From: Anaerobacillus arseniciselenatis | GTDB lineage: Bacteria; Bacillota; Bacilli; Bacillales; Anaerobacillaceae | Length of the DNA: 64,000 bases | NCBI RefSeq assembly: GCF_001865995.1 | Contig: NZ_MLQQ01000042.1 | Span: 240,109-304,108 of the forward strand | Reading direction: 5' to 3' | Shown: piece by piece, positions 9,520 through 18,379 of the stretch | How the letters are laid out: every line of letters begins with the position of its first letter | Position numbering within the stretch: position 1 is the stretch's first letter | Notes under the pieces: model-generated | Databases searched by the model: none | Told to the model about the DNA's origin: nothing | The model's input: only the letters and a program-made list of their open reading frames with translations | Translations under genes and position numbers: made by a program

Positions 9520-9640
9520 AAGTTGGTTAGGACCCTCGCGCGAATTTCTATGTTAGATGGTGGAGGGCTACCGCCATGAGGGTTTTGTTTGAAAAAAGGC
9601 GGATGATTTCGTGAACGATGCTCGTCAGTATACCGAATTT
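9520..9640 (+). repeat. Family B element, truncated copy (B2)
   Basis: The left module is present (GATGGTGGAGGGCTACCGCC, then ATGAGGGTTTTGTTTGAAAAA) with the left arm AAAAGGCGGATGATTTC and the shared GTGAACGATGCTC. The right arm is missing. The remainder of the 9476-9796 gap is AT-rich without an evident gene. Confidence 0.65.
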
Positions 9641-9796
9641 TCCCATGAAATATGGTGGTATCGAGCTATTTATGAAGTTTTTATGATATTATTTCTTTAA
9701 ATATTACAATTTTAGGGAATAATATATGGCAGATAATATCGACTTTATGTCTAAATTTAAAAGAAGAGCTTAAACAAGTGAAGGAGTGAGGAAAAT

Positions 9797-11077
9797 ATGA
9801 ATAATGAAGTGAAAGAAACCGAAGTTAATGGGATCAATCTTCACGTTGTTGAAACAAAAAAATACAAAACAAATACGATTGTATTACATATTAAATCCCC
9901 CTTAGTAAGGGAAGCGGTTACAAAGCGAGCGCTTTTACCTTATATATTGCAAAATGGAACTGAGCGTTTTCCTACAAGGAAAGCAATTCGTAGTTATTTA
10001 GATGAACTGTACGGTGCGACCCTCTCTGTAGATGTTGGTAAAAAAGGCGAAAATCAAATTTTATCATTTAGGATGGATGTATCGAATGAAAATTTCTTAA
10101 AAGATAAAACTCCTCTTTTAGAAGAGGCGATCAAGCTGTTGGCTGACATTATATTGCATCCAACTTTAGAGTCCGGGGTATTTAAATCTCAAGTAGTCAC
10201 AAATGAAAAACGTAATTTAAAACAGCAAATTCAATCGATCTTTGATGATAAACTTCGTTATGCGAATATGCGTGTCACCGAAGAAATGTGTAAAGATGAG
10301 CCGTATGGTCTTAGTGTATGGGGTTATGAAGATGAGCTTGATGCGATTACCGAAGGAGAGTTGTTTGAACAATATAATTCAATGCTGACAAATGATTCGT
10401 TTGACTTGTTTGTTGTAGGTGATGTAAATAACAGTGATATAAATCGAATGGTTCAAAACTATTTTGTTTTTGAAGGTGATCGTAAACCGATTACTAATTC
10501 AGTGGAAAATAAGCAAAAGCAAGAGGTTTCAAAAGAAAATGTTGTTTTTGAAGAGCAAGATATAAAGCAAGGAAAGCTCCATATTGGCTTTAGAACGAAT
10601 ACGACATTTAATGATGATGATTACTTTGCAATGCAGATGTTTAACGGTATTTTCGGTGGTTTTTCTCATTCAAAGTTATTCATAAACGTCCGTGAAAAAG
10701 CGAGCTTAGCTTATTATGCTTCCTCGCGTTACGAAAGTCATAAAGGGATTTTAATGGTGATGTCAGGAATCGAATTTAGCAAATATGATCAAGCTGTTTC
10801 GATTATTAAAGAGCAGCTAGGAAGTATGCAAAACGGGGACTTTACGGATGAAGAAATTGTTCAGACAAAAGCAGTGTTGAAAAATCAGGTGCTCGAAACG
10901 ATAGACGTAGCTAAAGGTCATGTAGAATTGCTTTATCATAATAGTATTGCTAATAAAACACGTTCTGTTAGTGATTGGTTAACAGGAATTGATAATGTCA
11001 AGAAAGAGGATATTGTTAAAGTGGCAGAGCAGATTCAGTTAGATACGATATACTTTTTAAAAGGAAAGGAGGAATAA
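9797..11077 (+). CDS. ymfF: M16-like peptidase-fold protein YmfF (no zinc motif)
   Basis: A 426-residue insulinase/MPP-beta family protein. Where active M16 enzymes carry HxxEH, this one reads GTERFPTRKAIRSYLDEL, so it lacks the zinc site and is probably the non-catalytic partner. It contains the C-terminal M16 half with GGFSHSKLFINVREKASLAYY (about 290-312). The start ATG 9797 follows AAGGAGTGAG. ymfH begins three bases after its stop and encodes the zinc-bearing partner, so a heterodimer is likely. The biological substrate is unknown. Confidence 0.88.
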   Translation: MNNEVKETEVNGINLHVVETKKYKTNTIVLHIKSPLVREAVTKRALLPYILQNGTERFPTRKAIRSYLDELYGATLSVDVGKKGENQILSFRMDVSNENFLKDKTPLLEEAIKLLADIILHPTLESGVFKSQVVTNEKRNLKQQIQSIFDDKLRYANMRVTEEMCKDEPYGLSVWGYEDELDAITEGELFEQYNSMLTNDSFDLFVVGDVNNSDINRMVQNYFVFEGDRKPITNSVENKQKQEVSKENVVFEEQDIKQGKLHIGFRTNTTFNDDDYFAMQMFNGIFGGFSHSKLFINVREKASLAYYASSRYESHKGILMVMSGIEFSKYDQAVSIIKEQLGSMQNGDFTDEEIVQTKAVLKNQVLETIDVAKGHVELLYHNSIANKTRSVSDWLTGIDNVKKEDIVKVAEQIQLDTIYFLKGKEE

Positions 11078-11080
11078 CAA

Positions 11081-12364
11081 ATGGAGAAAATTGTATTCGA
11101 ACAATTAAATGAAACGTTATATCATGATACTCTAGAGAACGGACTTGAAGTGTATATTTTACCGAAACAAGGATTTAATAAAACATACGCAACGTTTACG
11201 ACAAAATATGGTTCCATCGATAATCACTTCGTACCGATTGGGGAAGAAGAGGCTTTGAAGGTTCCTGATGGGATTGCTCATTTTTTAGAACATAAAATGT
11301 TTGAAGATGAAGAAGGAGACGTTTTTCAACTTTTTAGTAAACAAGGTGCTTCAGCGAATGCATTTACAAGTTTTACGCGTACAGCTTATTTATTTTCCAG
11401 TACTTCGGAAATCGAAAAAAATCTTCAGACACTGTTAGATTTTGTACAACACCCTTACTTTACCGAAGAAAGTGTTGAAAAAGAAAAAGGGATTATCAAT
11501 CAGGAAATCACGATGTATGATGATAATTCAGATTGGCGAGTTTACTTTGGCGTGATTGAGAATATGTACAAAAATCACCCAGTGAAGATTGATATAGCCG
11601 GTACGATTGAATCAATTGATAAAATAACGAAAGATTTACTTTATACGTGTTATGAAACGTTTTACCACCCGAAAAATATGGTTTTATTTGTTGTCGGTTC
11701 CCTTGAACCTAATCAAATTATTGAGCTCGTAAAGAAAAATCAAGGTAAAAAGACGTTTAAAGAAATGGGAGATATTCAACGTATTTTTGATTCCGAGCCA
11801 GATAAAGTGGCAAAAAAGAAAGAAGTTATTCGAATGTCTGTTCAAACACCAAAATGTTTAGTTGGTTTTAAAGAGAAGAATCCAAACAGACAAGGAAATG
11901 AGTTGTTAAAACATGAGCTAGCGATTAATATTCTGTTGGATATTATGCTAGGTCAGAGTTCAAACAACTATGAACAATTATATAATGAAGGATTGATTGA
12001 CAACACTTTCTCATTTGATTATTCGGCTGAGCTTGGTTTTGGATTTTCAATTATCGGTGGCGATACGACAGAGCCTGATCGCTTAGTTACTAGTCTTGAA
12101 AAATTAATTCAGTCTTTCGTTAATACGCCTTTAGATAAAAAAGTATTTGAGCGGGCAATCAAGAAAAAAATTGGAGCGTATATGCGCTCTTTAAATTCTC
12201 CAGAGTTTATTGCCAATCAATTTACAAGGTATCAATTTAACGAAATGAATTTGTTTGATGTTGTAGAGGTGCTTGAAGAACTAACGGTCGAGGAGCTAGA
12301 ACAAAAAATGAAAGAGCATTTTGATCCTGAAATGTTTACCGTATGCCAAGTATTACCTAAGTAA
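11081..12364 (+). CDS. ymfH: M16 family zinc metallopeptidase YmfH
   Basis: The 427-residue protein has the inverted zinc motif HFLEH in GIAHFLEHKMFE (residues about 64-75) and the downstream acidic segment EKGIINQEITMYDD (about 137-150), which carries the distal glutamate typical of the family. The second M16 half follows (about 240-400). The start ATG 11081 follows AAAGGAGG. Translated directly after YmfF, it should supply the active site of a YmfF-YmfH pair in the cytoplasm. Related pairs occur in peptide maturation, but no peptide precursor is adjacent here. Confidence 0.9.
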   Translation: MEKIVFEQLNETLYHDTLENGLEVYILPKQGFNKTYATFTTKYGSIDNHFVPIGEEEALKVPDGIAHFLEHKMFEDEEGDVFQLFSKQGASANAFTSFTRTAYLFSSTSEIEKNLQTLLDFVQHPYFTEESVEKEKGIINQEITMYDDNSDWRVYFGVIENMYKNHPVKIDIAGTIESIDKITKDLLYTCYETFYHPKNMVLFVVGSLEPNQIIELVKKNQGKKTFKEMGDIQRIFDSEPDKVAKKKEVIRMSVQTPKCLVGFKEKNPNRQGNELLKHELAINILLDIMLGQSSNNYEQLYNEGLIDNTFSFDYSAELGFGFSIIGGDTTEPDRLVTSLEKLIQSFVNTPLDKKVFERAIKKKIGAYMRSLNSPEFIANQFTRYQFNEMNLFDVVEVLEELTVEELEQKMKEHFDPEMFTVCQVLPK

Positions 12365-12400
12365 AGCAGTATAAAAAAATGAGTAAAGGTTGAGGGGAAA

Positions 12401-13117
12401 TTGAAGTGTGCTTTAATTACAGGTGCAAGTGGTGGTATCGGCCGTGAAATAGCATTACAATTAGCAAATAAAGGTTATAATTTATACTTGCATTATCACG
12501 AAAATGAACAAACTGTTAATGAATTAATAAAACAAATTAAAGAAGTGAACGTTTGGAAAATAAAAGCTGATTTATCGAAAAAAGCTGGCGTAGAAAAAAT
12601 GATTCAGTCTATTCACCATCCGATAGATAGTCTCATTTTAAATAGTGGCACGAGCTATGTTGGATTAGTGACAGACATGACAGATGTTCAAATAGAAGAA
12701 ATTGTTCAACACTCTGTTACTAGTCCGTTTCTAATAACAAAAGCACTATTACCGACAATGATCGAAAATAAAGCAGGTAATATTATCGTCATTTCATCTA
12801 TTTGGGGATTAACTGGCGCATCTTGTGAAGTTTTATATTCAATGGTAAAAGGTGGGCAAAATACGTTTGTTAAAGCCCTCGCCAAAGAAGTAGCTCCTAG
12901 TGGAATACGAGTAAATGGGATAGCTCCCGGGGCGATTGCAACGAATATGTTAGAGGATTTTTCTGAAGAGGAAATTGACACTCTTTGTGGTGAAATACCC
13001 ATGGGGAGACTAGGCTCACCAAACGAGGTTGCCGATTTAGTTGTTTTTTTGACTTCTAATAAAAGTAATTATATAAACGGACAGATTATAAGTATAAATG
13101 GGGCTTGGTATTGTTAA
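12401..13117 (+). CDS. ymfI: SDR reductase YmfI (EF-P 5-aminopentanone reductase family)
   Basis: A 238-residue short-chain dehydrogenase. The N-terminal nucleotide motif is TGASGGIG (residues 7-14), the catalytic serine lies in SSIW, and the YSMVK motif near residue 148 is followed by the PSGIRVNGIAPGAI segment. The C-terminus YINGQIISINGAWYC is normal for the fold. B. subtilis YmfI is known to reduce the 5-aminopentanone group on elongation factor P; the same role is inferred here from synteny. The start is TTG 12401 after GAGGGG. Confidence 0.85.
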   Translation: MKCALITGASGGIGREIALQLANKGYNLYLHYHENEQTVNELIKQIKEVNVWKIKADLSKKAGVEKMIQSIHHPIDSLILNSGTSYVGLVTDMTDVQIEEIVQHSVTSPFLITKALLPTMIENKAGNIIVISSIWGLTGASCEVLYSMVKGGQNTFVKALAKEVAPSGIRVNGIAPGAIATNMLEDFSEEEIDTLCGEIPMGRLGSPNEVADLVVFLTSNKSNYINGQIISINGAWYC

Positions 13118-13306
13118 CAAAAAAATATTGAAAGTCTTATGAAGTAAAATAAATGGCCCTTTTTTAGTGTCGAAACTGTCGCTTAAAAATTGTTTCCTGT
13201 TATTGAATATATATTGACATTATTAGTCAAGAAAAAATACTCGTATATTTTCGCTCTTCTTTTGACAAAATAAAACCGAAGTTAAAAACAAGGAGGGACA
13301 ACAACA

Positions 13307-13564
13307 ATGTCTGTATTAGATAACTGGGAACAATGGAAAGGCTTTTTAGGCGATCGTATGCAACAAGCACAGCAAGAAGGTATGAGCCAACAAGTCATCA
13401 GTGATGTTGCTTATCAAGTAGGAGAATACTTAGCACAGCAAGTTGATCCGAAAAATGAGCAAGAACGTGTGTTAGCAGACCTTTGGAATGTTGCTTCTGA
13501 AGAAGAACAACATGCTATTGCTAATATGATGGTTAAGTTAGTTCAAAACAATCAAGGAATGTAG
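13307..13564 (+). CDS. ymfJ: DUF3243 protein YmfJ
   Basis: An 85-residue acidic, alpha-helical, glutamine-rich protein (MSVLDNWEQWKGFLGDRM...). Position between ymfI and ymfK and length identify it as the DUF3243 family protein YmfJ, whose function is unknown. The start ATG 13307 follows AAGGAGG. A strong terminator follows directly. Confidence 0.88.
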   Translation: MSVLDNWEQWKGFLGDRMQQAQQEGMSQQVISDVAYQVGEYLAQQVDPKNEQERVLADLWNVASEEEQHAIANMMVKLVQNNQGM

Positions 13565-13574
13565 TTAATTACTA

Positions 13575-13610
13575 GGGTGTTGCAATAGCTGCAACACCCC
13601 ATTTTTTTTC
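13575..13610 (+). terminator. Terminator after ymfJ
   Basis: The perfect arms GGGTGTTGCA and TGCAACACCC are followed by CATTTTTTTT. Confidence 0.9.
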
Positions 13611-13617
13611 TTATTCA

Positions 13618-13730
13618 ATGAATTTCATAATTCATTATACTCGCCACTAAGATCAATATATAGTTGCGTCAATACCATTCGCAAATTATATATTGCGTGA
13701 TGCGGCTCATTTTTGGTAATGAAATTCATT
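13618..13730 (-). repeat. Family A dispersed element (A3)
   Basis: It runs from ATGAATTTCATAATTCATTA to GGTAATGAAATTCATT, with the inner arms ATATATAGTTGCG and CGCAAATTATATAT and the middle arms CGCCAC and GCGGCTC. It is in the same orientation as the copies at 2731 and 59913. Confidence 0.8.
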
Positions 13731-13950
13731 CTATTAAAAAGAAGAATTTATTTGTTAAAATTAAAGGTTTAACTAGGGAATTTTGATGTTTTTTGAATTT
13801 ATTTCTTCCTATTTAAAATATCATACAATTATCACTTTCATTCATAAAAAAAATGAATTATGATATAAAAAAGGGATTTTTATTTTTTTCTACAATTTTT
13901 TTGTTTTTAACAAAAGTAACGTCTAATAGATCACTTCCTATTTGATGACG

Positions 13951-13977
13951 GGGACCGAAGCACTTGTGCTTTTCTAA
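13951..13977 (+). repeat. Family D-like short element (D7)
   Basis: ACCGAAGCACTTGTGCTTTTCT lies about 17 bases before the ymfK ribosome-binding site. AAGCACTTGTGCTT is palindromic. The 13731-14004 gap otherwise holds AT-rich sequence with long A and T tracts and no evident gene. Confidence 0.5.
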
Positions 13978-14004
13978 CTTAACTGTTAAAAGAAAGGAGT
14001 AACG

Positions 14005-14778
14005 ATGACAAAAAAGGAATGGTATTTAGAGTATCAAATACATAAAAACCGCCCTGGATTGTTAGGGGATATTGCAACGCTATTAGGAATGCTCTCCATT
14101 AATATCGTCACGATTAATGGGGTCGACCATATGAGACGTGGAATGTTAATTCGAAGTGAAGACGATATTCAAATTCAACGTCTAACAACGATATTAAACA
14201 CGATGGATAATATTTCGATTACTAAAGTGAGGGAGCCGAAACTTCGCGATCGCTTAGCGGTGAGACATGGTCACTTTATTGAACGAGATAGTGATGAAAA
14301 GAAAGTCTTTCGTTTCGTCCGTGATGAATTAGGGATACTTGTCGATTTTATGGCTGAACTATTTAAAAAAGAAGGACATAAACTTATCGGGATTAGAGGG
14401 ATGCCTCGAGTTGGAAAGACGGAATCGATTGTTGCTGCAAGTGTTTGTGCAAATAAGCGTTGGGCGTTTATTTCTTCAACCTTACTTCGACAAACGATTA
14501 GAAGTCAATTAGCTGATGACGAATTGACGGATAATAATATATACATTATCGACGGAATTGTTACGACGATGAGAGCAACAGAAAAACATCGCATGCTCGT
14601 TGACGAAGTTATGCGAATAGCTTCAACAAAGGTTATTGAACATCCCGATATTTTTGTAAGAGAAACAGAGTATACATTGGACGATTTTGATTACATAATA
14701 GAATTAAGAAATAACCACGATGAGAAGATTACTTATGAGGTTATTGATTCAGGATTTTCCTCATTTGATATTAGTTAA
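14005..14778 (+). CDS. ymfK: DUF3388 protein YmfK, with ACT-like and P-loop-like segments
   Basis: A 257-residue protein. The N-terminus (about 1-75: YLEYQIHKNRPGLLGDIATL...) resembles an ACT domain. The middle contains GIRGMPRVGKTESIVAA (about residues 131-147), which looks like a Walker A motif (GxxxxGKT/S) although the rest does not match a P-loop family that I know. Synteny between ymfJ and ymfM identifies it as YmfK (DUF3388), a family of unknown function. The start ATG 14005 follows AGAAAGGAG. Confidence 0.82.
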   Translation: MTKKEWYLEYQIHKNRPGLLGDIATLLGMLSINIVTINGVDHMRRGMLIRSEDDIQIQRLTTILNTMDNISITKVREPKLRDRLAVRHGHFIERDSDEKKVFRFVRDELGILVDFMAELFKKEGHKLIGIRGMPRVGKTESIVAASVCANKRWAFISSTLLRQTIRSQLADDELTDNNIYIIDGIVTTMRATEKHRMLVDEVMRIASTKVIEHPDIFVRETEYTLDDFDYIIELRNNHDEKITYEVIDSGFSSFDIS

Positions 14779-14796
14779 AGTTGGTAGGTGTTAGCA

Positions 14797-15672
14797 TTGT
14801 CAGAGTTAGGGCTACGACTAAAAAGTGCAAGGGAAGAAAAGAAACTAACGTTAGAAGAGCTTCAAGAGATTACGAAAATTCAAAAACGGTATTTACAATC
14901 AATTGAAGAAGGTAAATTAGATACATTACCTGGACCGTTTTATGCAAGAGCTTTTGTTAAAAGTTATGCTGAAGCGGTAGGGATTGATCCAGATGAGCTT
15001 TTTGACGAATATGCCAATGAGCTACCTGCAACTAATAAACAAGTTAGCGAGATACCACCCAGGGTTCGGTCGCGTAAAGCTCAAGCAACAAAGAAAACCC
15101 GTCAAATTTTAGCTCTATTGCCCTCTTTTGTTGCGGTGATTTTCATTGTTTCTATATTAATAGGAGTTTGGTACTTCCTTCAAAATGATAGTGATACCGC
15201 TTTAGAGAATGAGTTGCCATCTGATAACATTGTAGAGTCGCCAGTTGAAGGTGGCCGAGATGAGGATGCACTCAACCCTCAAGAAGAGGAAGAAACTGAA
15301 ATTGAGGTTGAGGAGGAAGAAGTAGAAGAAATTGTTGAAGAAGTTCCAAAACAAGAGTTAGAATTAATCGAAACTAAAAGAAATGAAACAATCTACAATT
15401 TAATCAATGCAACAGAGTTTACTTTTAGGATCGAACTAGACGGCAAAAGTTATATTGGTATTGATAACCGGAAAGGAAAGACTTTTCATGCAGCGAATGT
15501 AGATGGTGGAGAAACATTACAATTCGACTTTTCAGAAGAAGAAACGATCCAGTTTAATTTCGGTGCATCCGACAAGGTGAACTTATATATAAATGACGAA
15601 TATTTTGAGTTCCCTTTAGATATCGTTCACCAAAAAGTTACTTTCCATTTCATTGAAGAAGATGCTGAATAA
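14797..15672 (+). CDS. ymfM: RodZ-like helix-turn-helix membrane protein YmfM
   Basis: Domains in order: an N-terminal helix-turn-helix of the RodZ type (about 1-70: LGLRLKSAREEKKLTLEEL, IQKRYLQSIEEG), a basic stretch, one membrane helix (about 109-130), a highly acidic linker, and a C-terminal DUF4115 beta domain (about 195-288). In the family this links cell-shape machinery to the membrane. TTG 14797 is preferred over GTG 14788 because AGGTG at 14786-14790 is then a ribosome-binding site with six-base spacing and the product begins MSELGLRL. It follows ymfK by 18 bases. Confidence 0.85.
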   Translation: MSELGLRLKSAREEKKLTLEELQEITKIQKRYLQSIEEGKLDTLPGPFYARAFVKSYAEAVGIDPDELFDEYANELPATNKQVSEIPPRVRSRKAQATKKTRQILALLPSFVAVIFIVSILIGVWYFLQNDSDTALENELPSDNIVESPVEGGRDEDALNPQEEEETEIEVEEEEVEEIVEEVPKQELELIETKRNETIYNLINATEFTFRIELDGKSYIGIDNRKGKTFHAANVDGGETLQFDFSEEETIQFNFGASDKVNLYINDEYFEFPLDIVHQKVTFHFIEEDAE

Positions 15673-15720
15673 CAAATGTGAAAATTGAGTCATCTAAAGA
15701 TGGCTCTTTTTAAAGTCAAA

Positions 15721-15745
15721 TAGGCGGGCGCCTTGCGCTTTTCTT
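15721..15745 (+). repeat. Family D short element (D2)
   Basis: TAGGCGGGCGCCTTGCGCTTTTCTT is in the ymfM-yajQ gap; GGGCGCC is palindromic. It carries the shared tail GCGCTTTTCT. Confidence 0.55.
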
Positions 15746-15823
15746 GTGAAAATTAGCTAAGATTACACATCGTTGGTTTAATATGTTAAAATTAAATTTA
15801 TCGTTGATGAAAGGAAGATGAAA

Positions 15824-16318
15824 ATGGCTAAGGAACATTCATTTGACATTGTTTCAGAAGTAAATATGCAAGAAGTTGATAATGCAATTGTTCAAGCAAA
15901 AAAAGAAATAAAAAACCGATATGACTTTAAAGGTTCCAAAAGTGACATTGAACTTACAAATGGCACGCAAATTACGATTATATCTGACGATGAATATAAA
16001 TTAGAGAGTGTCATTGATATTTTACAAATGAAATTTATTAAAAGAGGTTTGTCACAAAAGGTGATGGAGTTTGGAAAAATAGAAAAGGCTTCTGGTGGTA
16101 CGGTCAGACAAGTGGTATCGCTAGTGGCTGGTATCAGCGCCGACCGGGCGAAAAAAATCACTACTGCAATTCGTGATTCGAAATTGAAGGTAAAAGCGCA
16201 AATTCAAAATGAACAAATACGTGTTACCGCAAAAAATATTGATGATTTACAAGCGGTGATTCAATTAGTAAAGGAATTGGATTTGGAGTTCCCGACTCAA
16301 TTCGTTAATATGCGATAA
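15824..16318 (+). CDS. YajQ family cyclic-di-GMP-binding-type protein
   Basis: The 164-residue UPF0234/YajQ family protein ([20 protein letters not shown]..., [16 protein letters not shown]-terminal [12 protein letters not shown]) consists of two ferredoxin-like halves. Family members bind nucleic acids, tRNA or cyclic di-GMP in other bacteria; ligand binding here is not shown by sequence. ATG 15824 is chosen because AAAGGA ends eight bases upstream. In B. subtilis the homologue (yitK) lies elsewhere, so its place between ymfM and pgsA is a local difference. Confidence 0.88.
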   Translation: MAKEHSFDIVSEVNMQEVDNAIVQAKKEIKNRYDFKGSKSDIELTNGTQITIISDDEYKLESVIDILQMKFIKRGLSQKVMEFGKIEKASGGTVRQVVSLVAGISADRAKKITTAIRDSKLKVKAQIQNEQIRVTAKNIDDLQAVIQLVKELDLEFPTQFVNMR

Positions 16319-16395
16319 GCAAGTTATTTAAGATAGTGCGATCAAGGGTTACGCTTTCTTAAAAGATAGAAAGTATAAAATTTGAACTTTGAAAG

Positions 16396-16511
16396 ATGTC
16401 TAGCTCCAGCGGCTATGTACATAAACCATATTATTCCACTCCCGAAAGTGTCATTTTGGGGAATATTCCAGTTCTTTCGGTCTTGTGCTAGGCGCTTATG
16501 CTTTTCTTTTA
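16396..16511 (+). repeat. Family D element, long copy (D3)
   Basis: It begins TGTCTAGCTCCAGCGGC and ends TGCTAGGCGCTTATGCTTTTCTTT, right before the pgsA ribosome-binding site AGGAGG. Its two ends carry AGC/GCT and GCGGC/GGCGC complementarity, and ACCGAAAGAAC-like and GAATATTCC segments lie inside. No gene is visible. Confidence 0.6.
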
Positions 16512-16521
16512 GGAGGTACTC

Positions 16522-17100
16522 GTGAACATTCCGAATAAAATTACAATATCAAGAATTATTCTTATTCCTTTATTTATGTTTTTCTTATTAGCACCAATAG
16601 ATTTAGGTAGTATTTTAATTGTGAATTATGACTTGCCGGTTGCCCATTTAATTGGTGCACTACTTTTTATCATCGCTGCTAGCACAGATTGGCTCGATGG
16701 TTATTATGCAAGAAAGTATAATTTAGTAACGAACTTTGGCAAGTTTTTAGACCCTTTAGCAGATAAATTATTAATGACAGCGGCTTTGATTGCTCTTGTA
16801 GAATTAATGCTATTGCCTGCATGGATTGCTATTGTCATTATTAGTAGGGAGTTTGCAGTTACCGGTATTCGCCTTGTAGCAGCAGCGGATGGACAAGTAA
16901 TTGCAGCGAGTAACTTAGGTAAATGGAAGACGGTATTCCAGATCATTGCTGTTGCAGCGTTAATGCTACATAATTTACCTTTTGAACTTATTGGTTTTCC
17001 GTTTGCGACGATTGTTGTGTGGATCGCTACGATCTTAACGATTATTTCCGGATGGGATTACTTTGTAAAAAACAAACATATTATTTTAAAATCTAAGTAA
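16522..17100 (+). CDS. pgsA: CDP-diacylglycerol-glycerol-3-phosphate 3-phosphatidyltransferase
   Basis: Makes phosphatidylglycerol phosphate, the committed step to phosphatidylglycerol, in the cytoplasmic membrane. The 192-residue protein opens MNIPNKITISRIILIP. It carries the CDP-alcohol phosphotransferase motif, seen as DWLDGYYAR followed by GKFLDPLADK (about residues 60-88), and has several membrane helices. The start GTG 16522 follows AGGAGG. The place before cinA is conserved in Bacillus. Confidence 0.95.
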   Translation: MNIPNKITISRIILIPLFMFFLLAPIDLGSILIVNYDLPVAHLIGALLFIIAASTDWLDGYYARKYNLVTNFGKFLDPLADKLLMTAALIALVELMLLPAWIAIVIISREFAVTGIRLVAAADGQVIAASNLGKWKTVFQIIAVAALMLHNLPFELIGFPFATIVVWIATILTIISGWDYFVKNKHIILKSK

Positions 17101-17116
17101 CTTGGAGGAATTTTTT

Positions 17117-18379
17117 TTGAATGCAGAAATTATTGCAATCGGCTCAGAGCTATTACTTGGACAAATCTCAAATACAAATGCTCAATTTTTATCGAAACAA
17201 CTAGCAAACTACGGTGTAAATGTATATTATCATAACGTTGTTGGTGACAACGCCAATCGTTTAAAAGAGACGATATCACAAGCCGAAAAACGGTCAAATT
17301 TAATTATCTTTACCGGTGGCCTTGGACCTACGAAAGATGACCTCACAAAAGAAACGATTGCCTCAGTTATTGGTCGTCCTTTAGTGACTGATGATGAGGC
17401 TCTTAATAGAATTGAAGCATATTTTAAACGGCGCCATCGCACCATGACCGAAAACAACCGTAAGCAAGCTTTAATTATTGAAGGTTCTACCGTTTTAGCC
17501 AATGATCATGGCATGGCGCCTGGTATGGCTTTTACAGAAAAAAATAATCATTATCTCCTTTTACCGGGACCACCAAAAGAGATGGAGCCGATGTTTATTA
17601 ATTACGGGTTACCGTTCATTTTGTCCCAGCTTGAGGAAACGACACAAATTACTTCGAGAGTTTTAAACTTTTTTGATATTGGTGAATCACAACTTGAAAC
17701 GGAACTTTTAGATTTAATCGAAACGCAAACAAATCCAACGATTGCACCGTTAGCAAAAGATGGTGAAGTGACGCTTCGTTTAACCGTTAAGCATGATAAT
17801 ATTCAAGTAGGTAATAGCCTTCTAGATGAAATTGAAGAGAAGATCTTAAAAAGAGTAGGAAAGTTCTTTTACGGCTATGATGATACTTCTTTGATTGATG
17901 AAACGTTAGCGCTTTTACAAGAACGTAATATAACGGTTGCGTCAGCTGAAAGTTATACAGGCGGTTCCTTTTGTGCTTCGTTAACTGAAAAAGCCGGAGT
18001 CTCTTCAGTTTATAAAGGGAGCATCATTTGTTATAGTAATGATGTGAAGCGATCCGTATTACAAGTACCGAGTGAAGTTTTTGAAAAATATGGTGCAGTG
18101 AGCAGTGAGTGTGCAAAGTTATTAGCCGAAAATGTAAGACGGTTACTTGATACAGATGTAGGCATAAGTTTTACTGGTGTAGCTGGTCCAGGACAAATAG
18201 AGGAAAAAGAGGTAGGAACTGTATATATTGCGGTCTCTACAAGAGGTCGAGATACAAAGACTTATCCATTAAAACTAGCAGGTACTAGAGAACAGATCCA
18301 AAGTAGATCTGCTAAACATGGATTGTATTGTTTGTTGAAACAATTTAATAAAGGTGGCAATAAAAATGATGTATTTTGA
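17117..18379 (+). CDS. cinA: CinA family protein (competence/damage-inducible)
   Basis: A 420-residue protein with an N-terminal MoaB/MogA-like domain (IAIGSELLLGQ, FTGGLGPTKDD) and a C-terminal CinA domain of the nicotinamide-nucleotide amidase type (VASAESYTGGSFCASLTEKAGVSSVYKGS, about 276-305). TTG 17117 is the likely start because GGAGGA lies eight bases upstream and the product then begins MNAEIIAIGSE as in homologues; the nearby ATG 17121 is out of frame. The 3' end overlaps the start of the DEAD-box gene, suggesting coupled translation. Confidence 0.93.
   Translation: MNAEIIAIGSELLLGQISNTNAQFLSKQLANYGVNVYYHNVVGDNANRLKETISQAEKRSNLIIFTGGLGPTKDDLTKETIASVIGRPLVTDDEALNRIEAYFKRRHRTMTENNRKQALIIEGSTVLANDHGMAPGMAFTEKNNHYLLLPGPPKEMEPMFINYGLPFILSQLEETTQITSRVLNFFDIGESQLETELLDLIETQTNPTIAPLAKDGEVTLRLTVKHDNIQVGNSLLDEIEEKILKRVGKFFYGYDDTSLIDETLALLQERNITVASAESYTGGSFCASLTEKAGVSSVYKGSIICYSNDVKRSVLQVPSEVFEKYGAVSSECAKLLAENVRRLLDTDVGISFTGVAGPGQIEEKEVGTVYIAVSTRGRDTKTYPLKLAGTREQIQSRSAKHGLYCLLKQFNKGGNKNDVF

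Noticed and set aside
9797..12364. ymfF-ymfH as part of a peptide-maturation (bacteriocin) system
   Set aside because: No precursor peptide, radical-SAM maturase or dedicated transporter is adjacent; the pair belongs to the conserved ymf cluster.
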